A stretch of 64,000 bases of DNA from JAFDVL01 sp963794955 (lineage in GTDB: Bacteria; Acidobacteriota; Blastocatellia; RBC074): NCBI GenBank assembly GCA_963794955.1, contig CAWCGF010000014.1, positions 32,663 to 96,662 of the forward strand, read 5' to 3'. Positions 18,167 through 26,413 of this stretch are shown here, one piece after another. A program made the translations under genes and the position numbers. Positions within the stretch are counted from its first letter, which is position 1, and each line of letters starts with the position of its first letter. The notes below the pieces were generated by a model. That model worked only from the letters and a program-made list of their open reading frames with translations, made no database searches and was not told the origin of the DNA.

Positions 18167-19342
18167 CTAGTCGGCGAGGAGACGAGGCACAACCGGCTCG
18201 AAGCGGCCTCCTTGCAATAAGCGATACCGTTCATTGCGCCAAATCACTTCCCTCCCGATTAAGCCACCAATCCACGAGGCTGCGCTGACCAAATCCTGAA
18301 GCGGAATCAACCAACTATTCCGTATTGCATTCGCATCACGCATCAATTTGCACCCTAATTCATACGCCAGCCAGAACCGCACCGCAGCAACGACCAACAA
18401 CAGCAACGCGCTCCACCAACTCCACCCTCCCAAAGCCAACACTACCGCCCATGCCAGCCCATAAGTGAAGCCTTGTCCCAAGTATCCTGAGGGACGAGAA
18501 AACCGCGAACTGCGATTCCAGCGCACGCGATGCTTGAAGCTTTTCAGGAACCCCATCGCGGTTGCGTGATGATTGATGATGTGGGTCGAGAGTACAACTT
18601 GCTGCCCCGCTTCGGCTGTCCATTGCCCCAGCACAAAATCATCCGCCAGATAATCTGCCATCCGGGTGAAGCCCCCGATGGCGCGCAAGGTTCCGGCGCG
18701 AATGGCCATTGAAGGGCCAAGCGTGAAATGCATACCTTCCAATCGTTCCGCCACGACGACGCCTGCCATAAATTCGGTGCTCATGCCCAACGCCTCCAGC
18801 TTTGACCAGAGATCAGCCCCTGGCACGCCCCGATATAAATTCGTTACGGCTCCGACTTCCGGCGCAGCAAAGCAGCACGCTATATCCTGCAAATAGTCGG
18901 GCGCAACCGAAGCATCGCTGTCAGTGATCACCAGAATTGAATGGTGCGCCGCCTCCGCCATTTTTTCCATGCTGTACACTTTCGCATTGGCATAGGGCGG
19001 CTCGCCCGTCAGCAGGACGGTAGCGGGGATGTTGGAGTAGCGCTGCATCAACCGACGAGCAACAGCGACGGCTGGATCATGCTCGTGCCGTACGGCAAAC
19101 AAAATCTCAAAGGTAGGATAGTCCTGACGAAAGAAGCTATCCAGATGGCTTTCCAAATCAGGGTCAGCGCCACAAAGTGGTTTGAGCAGACTGATCGGCG
19201 GAAATGCAGGCGGACATTTCGGCGCAGCTTTTTGGCGTAGCTTGCGCACGGAGGCAATCGCCAGGAGGTAATAGGCCAATCCGCCGAGTGTGCCAATCGC
19301 AAAAATACCGAGTATCAGGTGATAAAGAATCGTCCAACCCAT
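18167..19342 (-). CDS. hpnI: GT21-type glycosyltransferase, HpnI-like
   Basis: Membrane glycosyltransferase of the ceramide glucosyltransferase family. HpnI adds N-acetylglucosamine to bacteriohopanetetrol in composite hopanoid synthesis. Residues 3-33 form an N-terminal membrane helix. The sugar-nucleotide region has ITDSDASVAPDY (metal-binding Asp) and ADDFVLGQ (catalytic Asp). The membrane-proximal HRVRWNRSSR fits the (Q/R)xxRW motif. C-terminal hydrophobic helices (AWAVVLALGGWSWW, then SALLLLVVAAVRFWL) follow. No other hopanoid gene is in view, so a related lipid acceptor is possible. AAGGAG precedes the ATG. Confidence 0.72.
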   Translation of the reverse strand: MGWTILYHLILGIFAIGTLGGLAYYLLAIASVRKLRQKAAPKCPPAFPPISLLKPLCGADPDLESHLDSFFRQDYPTFEILFAVRHEHDPAVAVARRLMQRYSNIPATVLLTGEPPYANAKVYSMEKMAEAAHHSILVITDSDASVAPDYLQDIACCFAAPEVGAVTNLYRGVPGADLWSKLEALGMSTEFMAGVVVAERLEGMHFTLGPSMAIRAGTLRAIGGFTRMADYLADDFVLGQWTAEAGQQVVLSTHIINHHATAMGFLKSFKHRVRWNRSSRFSRPSGYLGQGFTYGLAWAVVLALGGWSWWSALLLLVVAAVRFWLAYELGCKLMRDANAIRNSWLIPLQDLVSAASWIGGLIGREVIWRNERYRLLQGGRFEPVVPRLLAD

Positions 19343-19460
19343 TGTTAGAGCTTGCTCCTTTGGCGCGACAACATATCATTTTCATCAGCCAAAATGCCAC
19401 TTGCGACTGGAGGCAGTATTCAATTGATGGAAGAAGTGATAAGAAGTGATTACACCTTCC

Positions 19461-19530
19461 CATTTGTCCTTTGTCCTTTGTCCATGTGATGGCAGTGGCT
19501 TGAGCAATGGCAAAGGACAAAGGACAAATG
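19461..19530. repeat. 20-bp perfect inverted repeat, TTTGTCC heptamer
   Basis: Arms 19461-19480 and 19511-19530 are perfectly complementary and consist of TTTGTCC iterated about three times. It lies in the divergent gap between the HpnI-like gene and the methyltransferase, 27 bases before the latter's ATG. Confidence 0.88.
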
Positions 19531-19557
19531 AGAAATGACATTTGCCGCTGAGTTTAT

Positions 19558-20328
19558 ATGCAAACCGAAGATTACGAATACCTCTATGAACTGGAAGCGC
19601 ATTTCTGGTGGTTCGCAGGCATGCGCGAGATCACCGCAGCATTGCTTGATCCCCTGCTGGCGACAAAACATGACCGCATAATTTTAGACGCGGGTTGTGG
19701 CACGGGCGGCAATTTGGAGTGGCTACAGAAGTATGTCGGCAACGGGCGCATCATCGGCTTAGATTATGTAGACACGGCGTTGCACTTTTGTCGGCAAGCG
19801 GGCCAAGACTATTTGGTGCAAGCGTCAGCAACCCATCTGCCGTTTGCCGATGAAGTGTTTGACCTGGTCACGAGTTTTGATGTGCTCGTACAACTTCCTG
19901 GTGACGGCGCAGATGAACAAGCCATCCGCGAAATGTATCGTGTGCTCAAACCGGGCGGCCACGCCTTTGCGCGCGCGGCGACCTACGCGTGGATGAAGAG
20001 TGATCACGACGCAGCACTGGGGTCGCAGCGGCGTTATACGCTCGGCGAGTTGCGCGGGAAATTGGAACGAGCGGGATTCAAAATCAAACGAGCGACTTAT
20101 GCCAACAGCGTGTTGTTGCCCGTAGCAGTGGTGCGGCGACTGTTGCTGAAACGGCTAGGATTAGCCGCCAGCGGATCAGATGTGAAGCCGTTGCCGCCGC
20201 AGTTGCAATGGTTGAATGATGCGTTGGAATTCGTGTTGCGCGTTGAGGCGAGTTGGCTGCGAAGCGCGTCGCATCGCTTGCCGTGTGGTCTCTCGGCGAT
20301 TTGTGTGGTGGAAAAACCGCGCTGTTGA
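19558..20328 (+). CDS. class I SAM-dependent methyltransferase
   Basis: 256-residue Rossmann methyltransferase. Motif I is ILDAGCGTGGNLEWL, followed by IIGLDYVDTAL (acidic end of strand 2), then FDLVTSFDVLVQL and REMYRVLKPGGHAF. This is the UbiE/Methyltransf_11 pattern, so the substrate is probably a lipid, sugar or small molecule. It is read away from the HpnI-like gene and toward the aminotransferase, inside a surface glycan block, but no specific acceptor can be named. The N-terminal MQTEDYEYLYELEAHFWWF resembles other methyltransferases of glycan clusters. The upstream ribosome binding site is weak. Confidence 0.82.
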   Translation: MQTEDYEYLYELEAHFWWFAGMREITAALLDPLLATKHDRIILDAGCGTGGNLEWLQKYVGNGRIIGLDYVDTALHFCRQAGQDYLVQASATHLPFADEVFDLVTSFDVLVQLPGDGADEQAIREMYRVLKPGGHAFARAATYAWMKSDHDAALGSQRRYTLGELRGKLERAGFKIKRATYANSVLLPVAVVRRLLLKRLGLAASGSDVKPLPPQLQWLNDALEFVLRVEASWLRSASHRLPCGLSAICVVEKPRC

Positions 20329-20337
20329 TAGAGCGCT

Positions 20338-21438
20338 TTAAAATTCCTGCTTGAGCGTGGCAATCACAAAAGAAACTTCTTCATCGGTAAGCTGCGGATT
20401 CAGGGGGAGAGAGAAAATCCTTCCTATGACTCCCTCAGCGACGGGCAAAGCCTGCTGTTCATGGCGACGAAAGAGCGGTTGCTGATGCAATAAGTACGGA
20501 TAATGAATCAACGTTTCGATCCCACCAGCACGCAACTTTTCGCATTTGGTTTCGCGCGCAGAATGCTGTACGACAAAGAGATGGCAGGCGTGTGCCGCAG
20601 TAATGACTGGCAACACGAAGTCGGCCTCCTGCAATTCGTTCAAATACCTGGCAGCGATGGCTCGCCGTCGCGCGGTCCAGCGCTCCAAATGCCGCAGCTT
20701 GACGCGTAGAATCGCCGCCTGCATTTCATCCAGCCGTGAATTGCGTCCGGCAATCTCGCTTTGCAATGCCGCGAGGTGACCGCCCTGCCGCAAGGTCTTC
20801 ACGCGCGCAATCAACGCCTCATCATTGGAAACAATAGCGCCGCCATCGCCGCACGCGCCTAAATTCTTGGTTGGATAGAAACTGAATGCTGCGGCGTGGC
20901 CGAAGCTGCCTGCGCGTAGGCCATCGAGTGTTGCGCCGTGCGCCTGGGCAGCGTCTTCGATAACAAGCAGACCGTAGCGGTTGGCAAGGTTGTTGATTTC
21001 GCCCATTGCCGCCACACATCCGTACAGATGCACGGGCACAATCGCGCGCGTGCGTGGTGTGATGGCCTTTTCGAGAGCAGTTGGATCAAGCGTGTAGGTG
21101 CGCGGATCAATGTCAGCGAAGACAGGAACGCCGCCCGCATTGCGAATCGCCAACGCCGTGTAGGCAGCGGTTAATGGCGTGGTGATGACTTCGTCTGCCC
21201 GTCCTGCGCGCACGGCACCAGCGGCGACCAGCGCCAGCGTTAACGCGTCGGTGCCATTTGCCACGCCTGCCGCCGCGCGGACACCGCAATAATGCGCCCA
21301 CTCCGTTTCAAACGCAGCGACCTCGCGGCCCAGAATGTAGACGCCGCCATCCAGTACCTGCGTCACTGCCGCTTTGATTTCCGCGTCAATTTCTTGCTGT
21401 TGCCGCAAGAGGTCGAGAAAGGAAATCTGCATTGCCAT
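20338..21438 (-). CDS. DegT/DnrJ/EryC1/StrS family aminotransferase
   Basis: PLP-dependent enzyme that aminates keto-sugars attached to nucleotides, making amino sugars for surface glycans. The N-terminus ISFLDLLRQQQEID and the VANGTDALTLAL region are typical. The PLP-binding Lys lies in SFYPTKNLGACGDGGAI. The ATG at 21438 follows GGGAG at about 10 bases; an alternative ATG is 6 bases later. The gene overlaps the 3' end of the epimerase gene by 53 bases, so the pair is surely co-transcribed. An amino sugar could be made by successive action of the two. Confidence 0.87.
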   Translation of the reverse strand: MAMQISFLDLLRQQQEIDAEIKAAVTQVLDGGVYILGREVAAFETEWAHYCGVRAAAGVANGTDALTLALVAAGAVRAGRADEVITTPLTAAYTALAIRNAGGVPVFADIDPRTYTLDPTALEKAITPRTRAIVPVHLYGCVAAMGEINNLANRYGLLVIEDAAQAHGATLDGLRAGSFGHAAAFSFYPTKNLGACGDGGAIVSNDEALIARVKTLRQGGHLAALQSEIAGRNSRLDEMQAAILRVKLRHLERWTARRRAIAARYLNELQEADFVLPVITAAHACHLFVVQHSARETKCEKLRAGGIETLIHYPYLLHQQPLFRRHEQQALPVAEGVIGRIFSLPLNPQLTDEEVSFVIATLKQEF

Positions 21439-22435
21439 ACCAGTAATGCTCCCGATGCTGCCGATAGAATTCAATGGTGCGCGCCAGGCCAACGTTCAGC
21501 GGTGTGCGCGGTTGCCAGCCCAGTGCGGTTTCGAATTTCCGATAGCTGGAATAGACGTTGCCGATGTCAATGATCTGGCGTTCGGGCGGAAATGGAACGG
21601 GCTGCACCGAACCGCAACCGGTTTGGGCGATCAACTCGGCGGCCAACTCCGCCAGACTAATTGGTTCATCGCCGCCGAGGTTATAAATCTCGCCTTCTGC
21701 GGCTTCGCTCGCGCCCGCGAGCAACAGCGCATCAATGACATCTTCGACGTAGTTCAAATCACGGCGTTGGCGGCCTTCGCCAAAGAGTTCAATCACTTCC
21801 CCGTCCAGCGCCTTACGAATAAACCACGCGATAAAGCTTTGCCGATTATGTGCGAGAAGCTGGCGCGGCCCATAAACATTGGTTAGGCGCAGGATGACCG
21901 AACGTAATCCATAAATCCGGTGATAGAGCAGGTGATAATTTTCCGCTGCCAGTTCGTGAATGCCGTTGATGTCGGGCGGCGCAACGCGATGCTGTTCGTC
22001 TACTGGCAAATAGACTGGTTTGCCGTACACCTGCCGCGTGCTGGTGAAGACGATTTTGACGTGCGGATTGAAGTGGCGGCAGGCTTCGAGCAGCGTCAGT
22101 TGCGCGGCACAGTTCAGTTCCAAATCGTGGCGCGGATGCAGCATCGAATCAATGTGGCTGGTGCTGCCTGCCAAATTGAAGATGTAATCCACACCACTGA
22201 CCAAGTGATAAATCGTCGCTTCGTTGCCGATGCTGGAAATGTGAACTTTGACGCGGTCGGCAATGCCGTCGAGGTTGAATGAATTGCCGCCTTGATCGGG
22301 CAGCATGGCATCCACCACTGCGACTTCAACATCGCCGAGTTCGACCAGACGGCGCGCCAGATTGCTGCCGATAAAGCCTAACCCGCCGGTAATCAGAACC
22401 GAACGGCCTCTGTATTCATTGAATCGGTGGGACAT
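21386..22435 (-). CDS. NAD-dependent epimerase/dehydratase (extended SDR), atypical active site
   Basis: Nucleotide-sugar-modifying SDR by fold. The NAD-binding GGLGFIGSNLARRL is at residues 17-30, the catalytic Ser/Thr is in VFTSTRQVYGKP (132-133), and RLTNVYGPRQ marks the substrate domain. The usual Y-x-x-x-K is not seen at the expected place; DINGIHELAAE has Asn157 where Tyr and Glu161 where Lys would be. Either it uses other residues, as some sugar-dehydratase relatives with an N-G motif do, or it is a non-classical enzyme. 349 residues. It overlaps the aminotransferase gene. No good ribosome binding site is visible. Confidence 0.83.
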   Translation of the reverse strand: MSHRFNEYRGRSVLITGGLGFIGSNLARRLVELGDVEVAVVDAMLPDQGGNSFNLDGIADRVKVHISSIGNEATIYHLVSGVDYIFNLAGSTSHIDSMLHPRHDLELNCAAQLTLLEACRHFNPHVKIVFTSTRQVYGKPVYLPVDEQHRVAPPDINGIHELAAENYHLLYHRIYGLRSVILRLTNVYGPRQLLAHNRQSFIAWFIRKALDGEVIELFGEGRQRRDLNYVEDVIDALLLAGASEAAEGEIYNLGGDEPISLAELAAELIAQTGCGSVQPVPFPPERQIIDIGNVYSSYRKFETALGWQPRTPLNVGLARTIEFYRQHREHYWYGNADFLSRPLAATARN

Positions 22436-22511
22436 AGTTTTATATTGATACCAGTTCAGGCAAATTTATTTGCTTGGCCAGGCAGCGAATGAATTCGCTA
22501 CTACGTGTTGC

Positions 22512-23291
22512 TTATGCTTCTCGTTCTGTCGCAAGCGGTTTGCGACTGGCAACAGTACCCAAGGCCACGCGCGGCCACACCACCAACTTCAGCCAAAGCG
22601 AGAAGAAATCGTAGGCGGTGCGCGCCACGCGCCGCAGCGTGAAAAATTGCGACCGTCCGTGCAGGCGCGGGTAATGATGAACAGGTGTTTCGGTGAAGCG
22701 GTAACCAGCGGCGTGCAACTTATAAATCATTTCAGTGCAGATGCTGCCTCGATTCGAAACCAGGTCAATGCTTTGGAGCGCACTGCGCCGCAGCAGCCGG
22801 AAATCGCAATCCACATCGCGGATCGGCAGACCGTACAACGTCCGCGCAAGCCGCTTGTAGATACCACCGAGGACGATGCGCAGTTGCGTGTCCGCCCGTT
22901 TCAACTTAAAGCCATTGACGACATCCACTTCATCACTGAGCAAGGGGAGTAACGTCGCCAACTCGTTCACGTCGTACTGCCCATCGCCATCGGTGTAAAA
23001 GACCAGGTCTTTCGTTGCATGCAAAAAACCTGTGCGTAAGGCACCTCCGTACCCGCGATTGCGCGGATGATGAATCACCCGCAGGTTTGGTTCGGTACGC
23101 GCCAAGTCGTCCAACACCGCAGCCGTGCCATCGCGGCTGCCATCATTGACCACTATCACTTCGTAATCTTCGGTATAGCGCGGGAGCAGAGCGAGAGCTT
23201 TTTCGACCAGTATCCCAATTGAGGCTTCGTCATTGTAAGCAGGAAAGAAGACAGAAATACTGGGCTTGAGTTCGGCAGATGATTTATTCAT
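22512..23291 (-). CDS. glycosyltransferase family 2 (dolichyl/undecaprenyl-phosphate sugar synthase-like)
   Basis: Cytosolic GT-A enzyme, probably charging a lipid-phosphate with a sugar. SVFFPAYNDEASIGILVEKA opens the domain. VVNDGSRDGTA and YTDGDGQYDVNELATL carry the metal-binding acidic residues. RDVDCDFRLLRR is the acceptor-side motif of DPM1/ArnC-like enzymes. The ATG at 23291 overlaps the GT39 stop (ATGA) and has AGGAAA upstream, so the longer frame to 23324 is not used. Product and GT39 form a natural pair: the first makes a lipid-linked sugar and the second spends it. About 259 residues. Confidence 0.87.
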   Translation of the reverse strand: MNKSSAELKPSISVFFPAYNDEASIGILVEKALALLPRYTEDYEVIVVNDGSRDGTAAVLDDLARTEPNLRVIHHPRNRGYGGALRTGFLHATKDLVFYTDGDGQYDVNELATLLPLLSDEVDVVNGFKLKRADTQLRIVLGGIYKRLARTLYGLPIRDVDCDFRLLRRSALQSIDLVSNRGSICTEMIYKLHAAGYRFTETPVHHYPRLHGRSQFFTLRRVARTAYDFFSLWLKLVVWPRVALGTVASRKPLATEREA

Positions 23292-24841
23292 TGGTTTCCT
23301 ACTGTGATCTTGCTTTTCTCGCAAGAAATTGGTTGTGAGTTAGGAGAAATGTTTGCTGTCAGGCGTAAACTCATATCGCTGCGCCGCACGCAAACAAGGG
23401 TTTCTGATTGACCCAACACTTCGAGGTCACTCATTGTCGGCAATAAATGTCGTTCATAAGTGGCACGGTCTACGATGGCCGTATTGCCTGCCGGATGATC
23501 CAAAAGACAAAGAATCTGGGAGAGATCGGGCAATAACTGGCCGCGCCGGTCGGTATACCAAATAATCTGGTGCAGGTAATCCCAACGGGCGGGGCCGTCG
23601 GTGTACAAAAGAAGCGGCTGGGATGGCGGCGTCGCTTCGTCGGCCAGCGCCGCGAGAGGACGAATCTCAAGAGCACGCAATTTATGGCTTGACGAGAAAC
23701 TAACGAACAGCACGCTGACACCAAACAACAAACAAGCAGCGGCAAATCCTGACACGAGGGAACGCTCCGGCAACCAGCGCCGCAACGCCACCGCGCTCAA
23801 AATCGCAAACGCGGGAAACGCGGGCAGAATGTAGCGCAAGACTTTGTGCTGAATCAGACTGAACGGGAGGATCACGACGATAATCCAAAGCAACAGCAAC
23901 CATCTTGCTTCAGTGGGCAAAACACCTTGTTTGTCAGATATTTTGTTGCGCCCTCCGCGTGTCATCAACACCAACCCGCCAACCAGACAAGGCAACCACG
24001 GCCAGTACAATTTCACGAGCAAAAATGGATATGCGCCCAGACCGAGCAGAAACCGCCAACCGCGTTGCGGGTCAATTGAACGCGCATTTTCAGCCGTGTA
24101 AGAAAAGTGGTGAAGCACAAATGGCGCGCCGTACCAATGGTATTGTGTGAAGAACCACCCCAGCGGCAATCCCAATGCCACCCCCAAGCCGAGCCACAAA
24201 TACGCGGAGCGCAAGGCCCCCCATTTCCTGCCCACCAGCAGATGCGCGCCGATAACGCCCAAGGCCAGTAATCCCAAAATGGAACGCGTCAACCCGGCCA
24301 AGCCAATTGCGCTGCCGCATAGAAGGAAAAAGGCCGGGTGCCGCTGTGCTTTGAGATATGCCCAAAGGGCCAGTGTAAACAGGAAGGTAAACGGGACATC
24401 GGTCATCGCGTGCGTCGCATACTTGAGGAAGTATTGCGTCGAGGCCAGCACGAACATCGCCAAGCTTGCTAACCAGTGATCGCCACTCAGCTCAAGAGCG
24501 ACAAAATAAACCAGCGCAACAGTGGCCAATCCCAGCAAAGCAGGGGGAAATTTGGCAGCGAAGTCGCTCACGCCCAGCCCCCAGAATGAGAGCGCTTCCA
24601 GCCAGATAAAAAACGGTGGCTTATCGAAATCCAGCTTCCCGTTCAACCAGACATTCCACCAGTCGCCGGTCTGCAGCATCACCTTGCCTTCGTGCGCATA
24701 AACCGCATCGTCATAGCCCGCCAGATCGCCGCGATGCAAATTGGCAAACAACATCAGGCAGGTTAAGACAAAGACCAGCCAGAATCGTGAGGATGGCTGC
24801 GCCAGGACGGATAAAGCCGCCGTCAGCCTATGGGGCAACAT
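23288..24841 (-). CDS. GT39-type (ArnT/PMT-like) integral-membrane glycosyltransferase
   Basis: 517 residues with roughly ten or more membrane helices. The periplasmic loop after helix 1 has HRGDLAGYDDAVYAHEG, which holds the catalytic Asp of the family, followed by WLNGKLDFDKPPFFIWLEAL, the ArnT-like KPPL motif region. It transfers a sugar from a polyprenyl phosphate to a lipid, glycan or protein on the periplasmic side. The AAGGAG before the ATG at 24841 is strong. A 25-base element 25 bases upstream is shared with the GT2 gene at 25972. It probably belongs to one glycan assembly pathway with the neighbours. Confidence 0.86.
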   Translation of the reverse strand: MLPHRLTAALSVLAQPSSRFWLVFVLTCLMLFANLHRGDLAGYDDAVYAHEGKVMLQTGDWWNVWLNGKLDFDKPPFFIWLEALSFWGLGVSDFAAKFPPALLGLATVALVYFVALELSGDHWLASLAMFVLASTQYFLKYATHAMTDVPFTFLFTLALWAYLKAQRHPAFFLLCGSAIGLAGLTRSILGLLALGVIGAHLLVGRKWGALRSAYLWLGLGVALGLPLGWFFTQYHWYGAPFVLHHFSYTAENARSIDPQRGWRFLLGLGAYPFLLVKLYWPWLPCLVGGLVLMTRGGRNKISDKQGVLPTEARWLLLLWIIVVILPFSLIQHKVLRYILPAFPAFAILSAVALRRWLPERSLVSGFAAACLLFGVSVLFVSFSSSHKLRALEIRPLAALADEATPPSQPLLLYTDGPARWDYLHQIIWYTDRRGQLLPDLSQILCLLDHPAGNTAIVDRATYERHLLPTMSDLEVLGQSETLVCVRRSDMSLRLTANISPNSQPISCEKSKITVGNQ

Positions 24842-24866
24842 AGCCTGCTCCTTTCAAGAAAAAGCA

Positions 24867-24891
24867 GGCTCAGCAAAAAAAGCTAAACCAA
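24867..24891 (-). promoter_or_regulatory. shared 5' leader element (copy upstream of GT39)
   Basis: On the coding strand it reads TTGGTTTA-NNN-TTTTTTGCT-N-AGCC and ends exactly 25 bases before the GT39 ATG. 21 of 25 bases match the element before the GT2 gene at 25972. An 18-base imperfect inverted repeat also pairs this element (24867-24884) with 24949-24966. Confidence 0.55.
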
Positions 24892-25225
24892 ATGGTTCGC
24901 TTCGTCGTCATGACAAACGACGACGGGCAGGCGAAGAAAGGCAGTTCAAGCATTTTTCGCTGAGCCGATTAGTCTAACAGGCCAGGGTGCTAAGCTTTAC
25001 TACGGCAGATAGCATTCCTGGCCTTAAATTCATGCCAAGGGAAAACATGCTCACCCCAACTTTGAACAAGTGTTGCCACTCGTGTTGCCGGGATCAGCAG
25101 CAGATTAAAATTTTTACCAGTAATTTTCAGCCACGCAACTCAGAGATGGAAATTTGTCTACTGCGCCTCAGACCTTCATTTGCTTCACTCCGGCACCTGT
25201 ACAAGACCATCTTGTGCGGTTTGAT
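24892..25225. other. intergenic stretch, mostly unexplained
   Basis: Holds the second arm of the inverted repeat (24949-24966) and a GTCGTC/GACGAC hairpin near 24904-24925. From 24967 to the GT2 stop at 25226 I see no gene, hairpin with U-tract, or repeat. Confidence 0.4.
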
Positions 25226-25972
25226 TTAATCAGCCTGCTTTGTTAATCCCCATCCGGGGAACACTGATCTGCGCCAAAGATAATGCGTCATTTCTTTCAG
25301 AATACGCCAGACGACGCCCGGTCGGGAAAGGGTGGATTGTCCCAACTCACGTGGATAATACGTCATCGGCAGTTCGGCAATGTCAAAGCCTAAGCGCCGA
25401 CATTCCAACAACATTTCCGCATCAATAAAGGAGCCTTCCGAACTCAGTTGCATGCTGCCTACGGCGCGGCGCGGAAACAACTTACAGGCAAAGTTCACAT
25501 CACGGACACGCACTCCGAGCGCCAGCCAAGTGAGCAAATTATAGCCTTTCGATAAAAGCCAGCGCCGCCCACCTTCACCGCGATTGTTACGACAACCAAT
25601 AACAATATTATGGGGTTGTGCCATCCCTATAAGTTTGGGAATCAGCTTAAAATCAAAGGGCAAGTCGGCATCCGTATACAACACGAGTTCTCCCTGCGCC
25701 CCTGCTAAGCCCGTGCGAATGGCTGCGCCCAGTCCCCGATTGCGTGCATGTTGCAACAAGCGAACACGTGGTTCTATGGCACAAAACTGTTGGACAATTC
25801 TTACCGTGTAATCCTGACTCCCATCATCCACTAATATCAGTTCCAGAAAATCAGGGTCGTTACCGAGAATGCTAAAAATCGCCTTGATTAATAAGGGAAC
25901 GTTTTCTTCCTCATTGAAGAGAGGGATGACAATTGATAACGCCGGGTGAGGCGTTGCAACAGGGGGATTCAT
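25226..25972 (-). CDS. glycosyltransferase family 2
   Basis: 248-residue GT-A transferase like the one at 22.5 kb. SIVIPLFNEEENVPLLIKAI, VDDGSQDYTVRIVQ and YTDADLPFDFKLIPKLI give the nucleotide and metal sites; VRDVNFACKLFPRRA matches the family's acceptor region. No C-terminal membrane helices are evident. Probably makes a polyprenyl-phosphate sugar or extends a glycan. GGAGA precedes the ATG at 25972. It shares a leader element and exact spacing with the GT39 gene, which suggests common control. Confidence 0.85.
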   Translation of the reverse strand: MNPPVATPHPALSIVIPLFNEEENVPLLIKAIFSILGNDPDFLELILVDDGSQDYTVRIVQQFCAIEPRVRLLQHARNRGLGAAIRTGLAGAQGELVLYTDADLPFDFKLIPKLIGMAQPHNIVIGCRNNRGEGGRRWLLSKGYNLLTWLALGVRVRDVNFACKLFPRRAVGSMQLSSEGSFIDAEMLLECRRLGFDIAELPMTYYPRELGQSTLSRPGVVWRILKEMTHYLWRRSVFPGWGLTKQAD

Positions 25973-25997
25973 TGGTCGAGTCTCCGAAAATAATTAA

Positions 25998-26022
25998 GGC
26001 TGAGCAAAAAATCGTAAACCAA
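25998..26022 (-). promoter_or_regulatory. shared 5' leader element (copy upstream of GT2)
   Basis: Same 25-base pattern as at 24867-24891 (21 of 25 identical). It also ends exactly 25 bases before the start codon, here that of the GT2 at 25972. Similar place and spacing in two neighbouring genes point to a shared promoter or leader or to a duplicated upstream region. Confidence 0.55.
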
Positions 26023-26413
26023 GCGCCTGACCAGAGCGTCTTTAGTACAGCAGGCGAGGTTGGTTAGGTAATTTGCCCAATCTCGAAACCAGCGATGGAG
26101 TCAAGCACTGCTAAGTCTTTTCGGGTCTCAAGCAGTGTTTGGCTCTTATTTTTTATCTTTCTACTATTGCTTCTCGTAGCAAACTGCGGCTTTCCCTGAG
26201 AACGTCTGCCAAAGGCAGGTTCAATTCATTACCAATTTTGTCCTAGATTCAGACGGTGATGAAGCAACATAAGCCATACGCAATTTATAACCGAAAGAGC
26301 GAGATGAGAAAAAGGTAATGCGACAGGAAGAGTTTCGCACAGCCTATGCTATTTGTAAAATATGTAAAGTTCTGCTGTATAAATCTCAACCTTATTCGGT
26401 TACGATATGCCGA
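26023..26413. other. intergenic stretch with a hairpin plus T-run
   Basis: A stem of 11 bp (one G-U) pairs 26102-26112 with 26131-26141, and a T-rich run follows at 26146-26160 on the plus strand. It looks like a plus-strand terminator, yet no plus-strand gene precedes it. A small CTGCC-AAA-GGCAG hairpin lies at 26206-26218. No gene is recognised. Confidence 0.4.
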
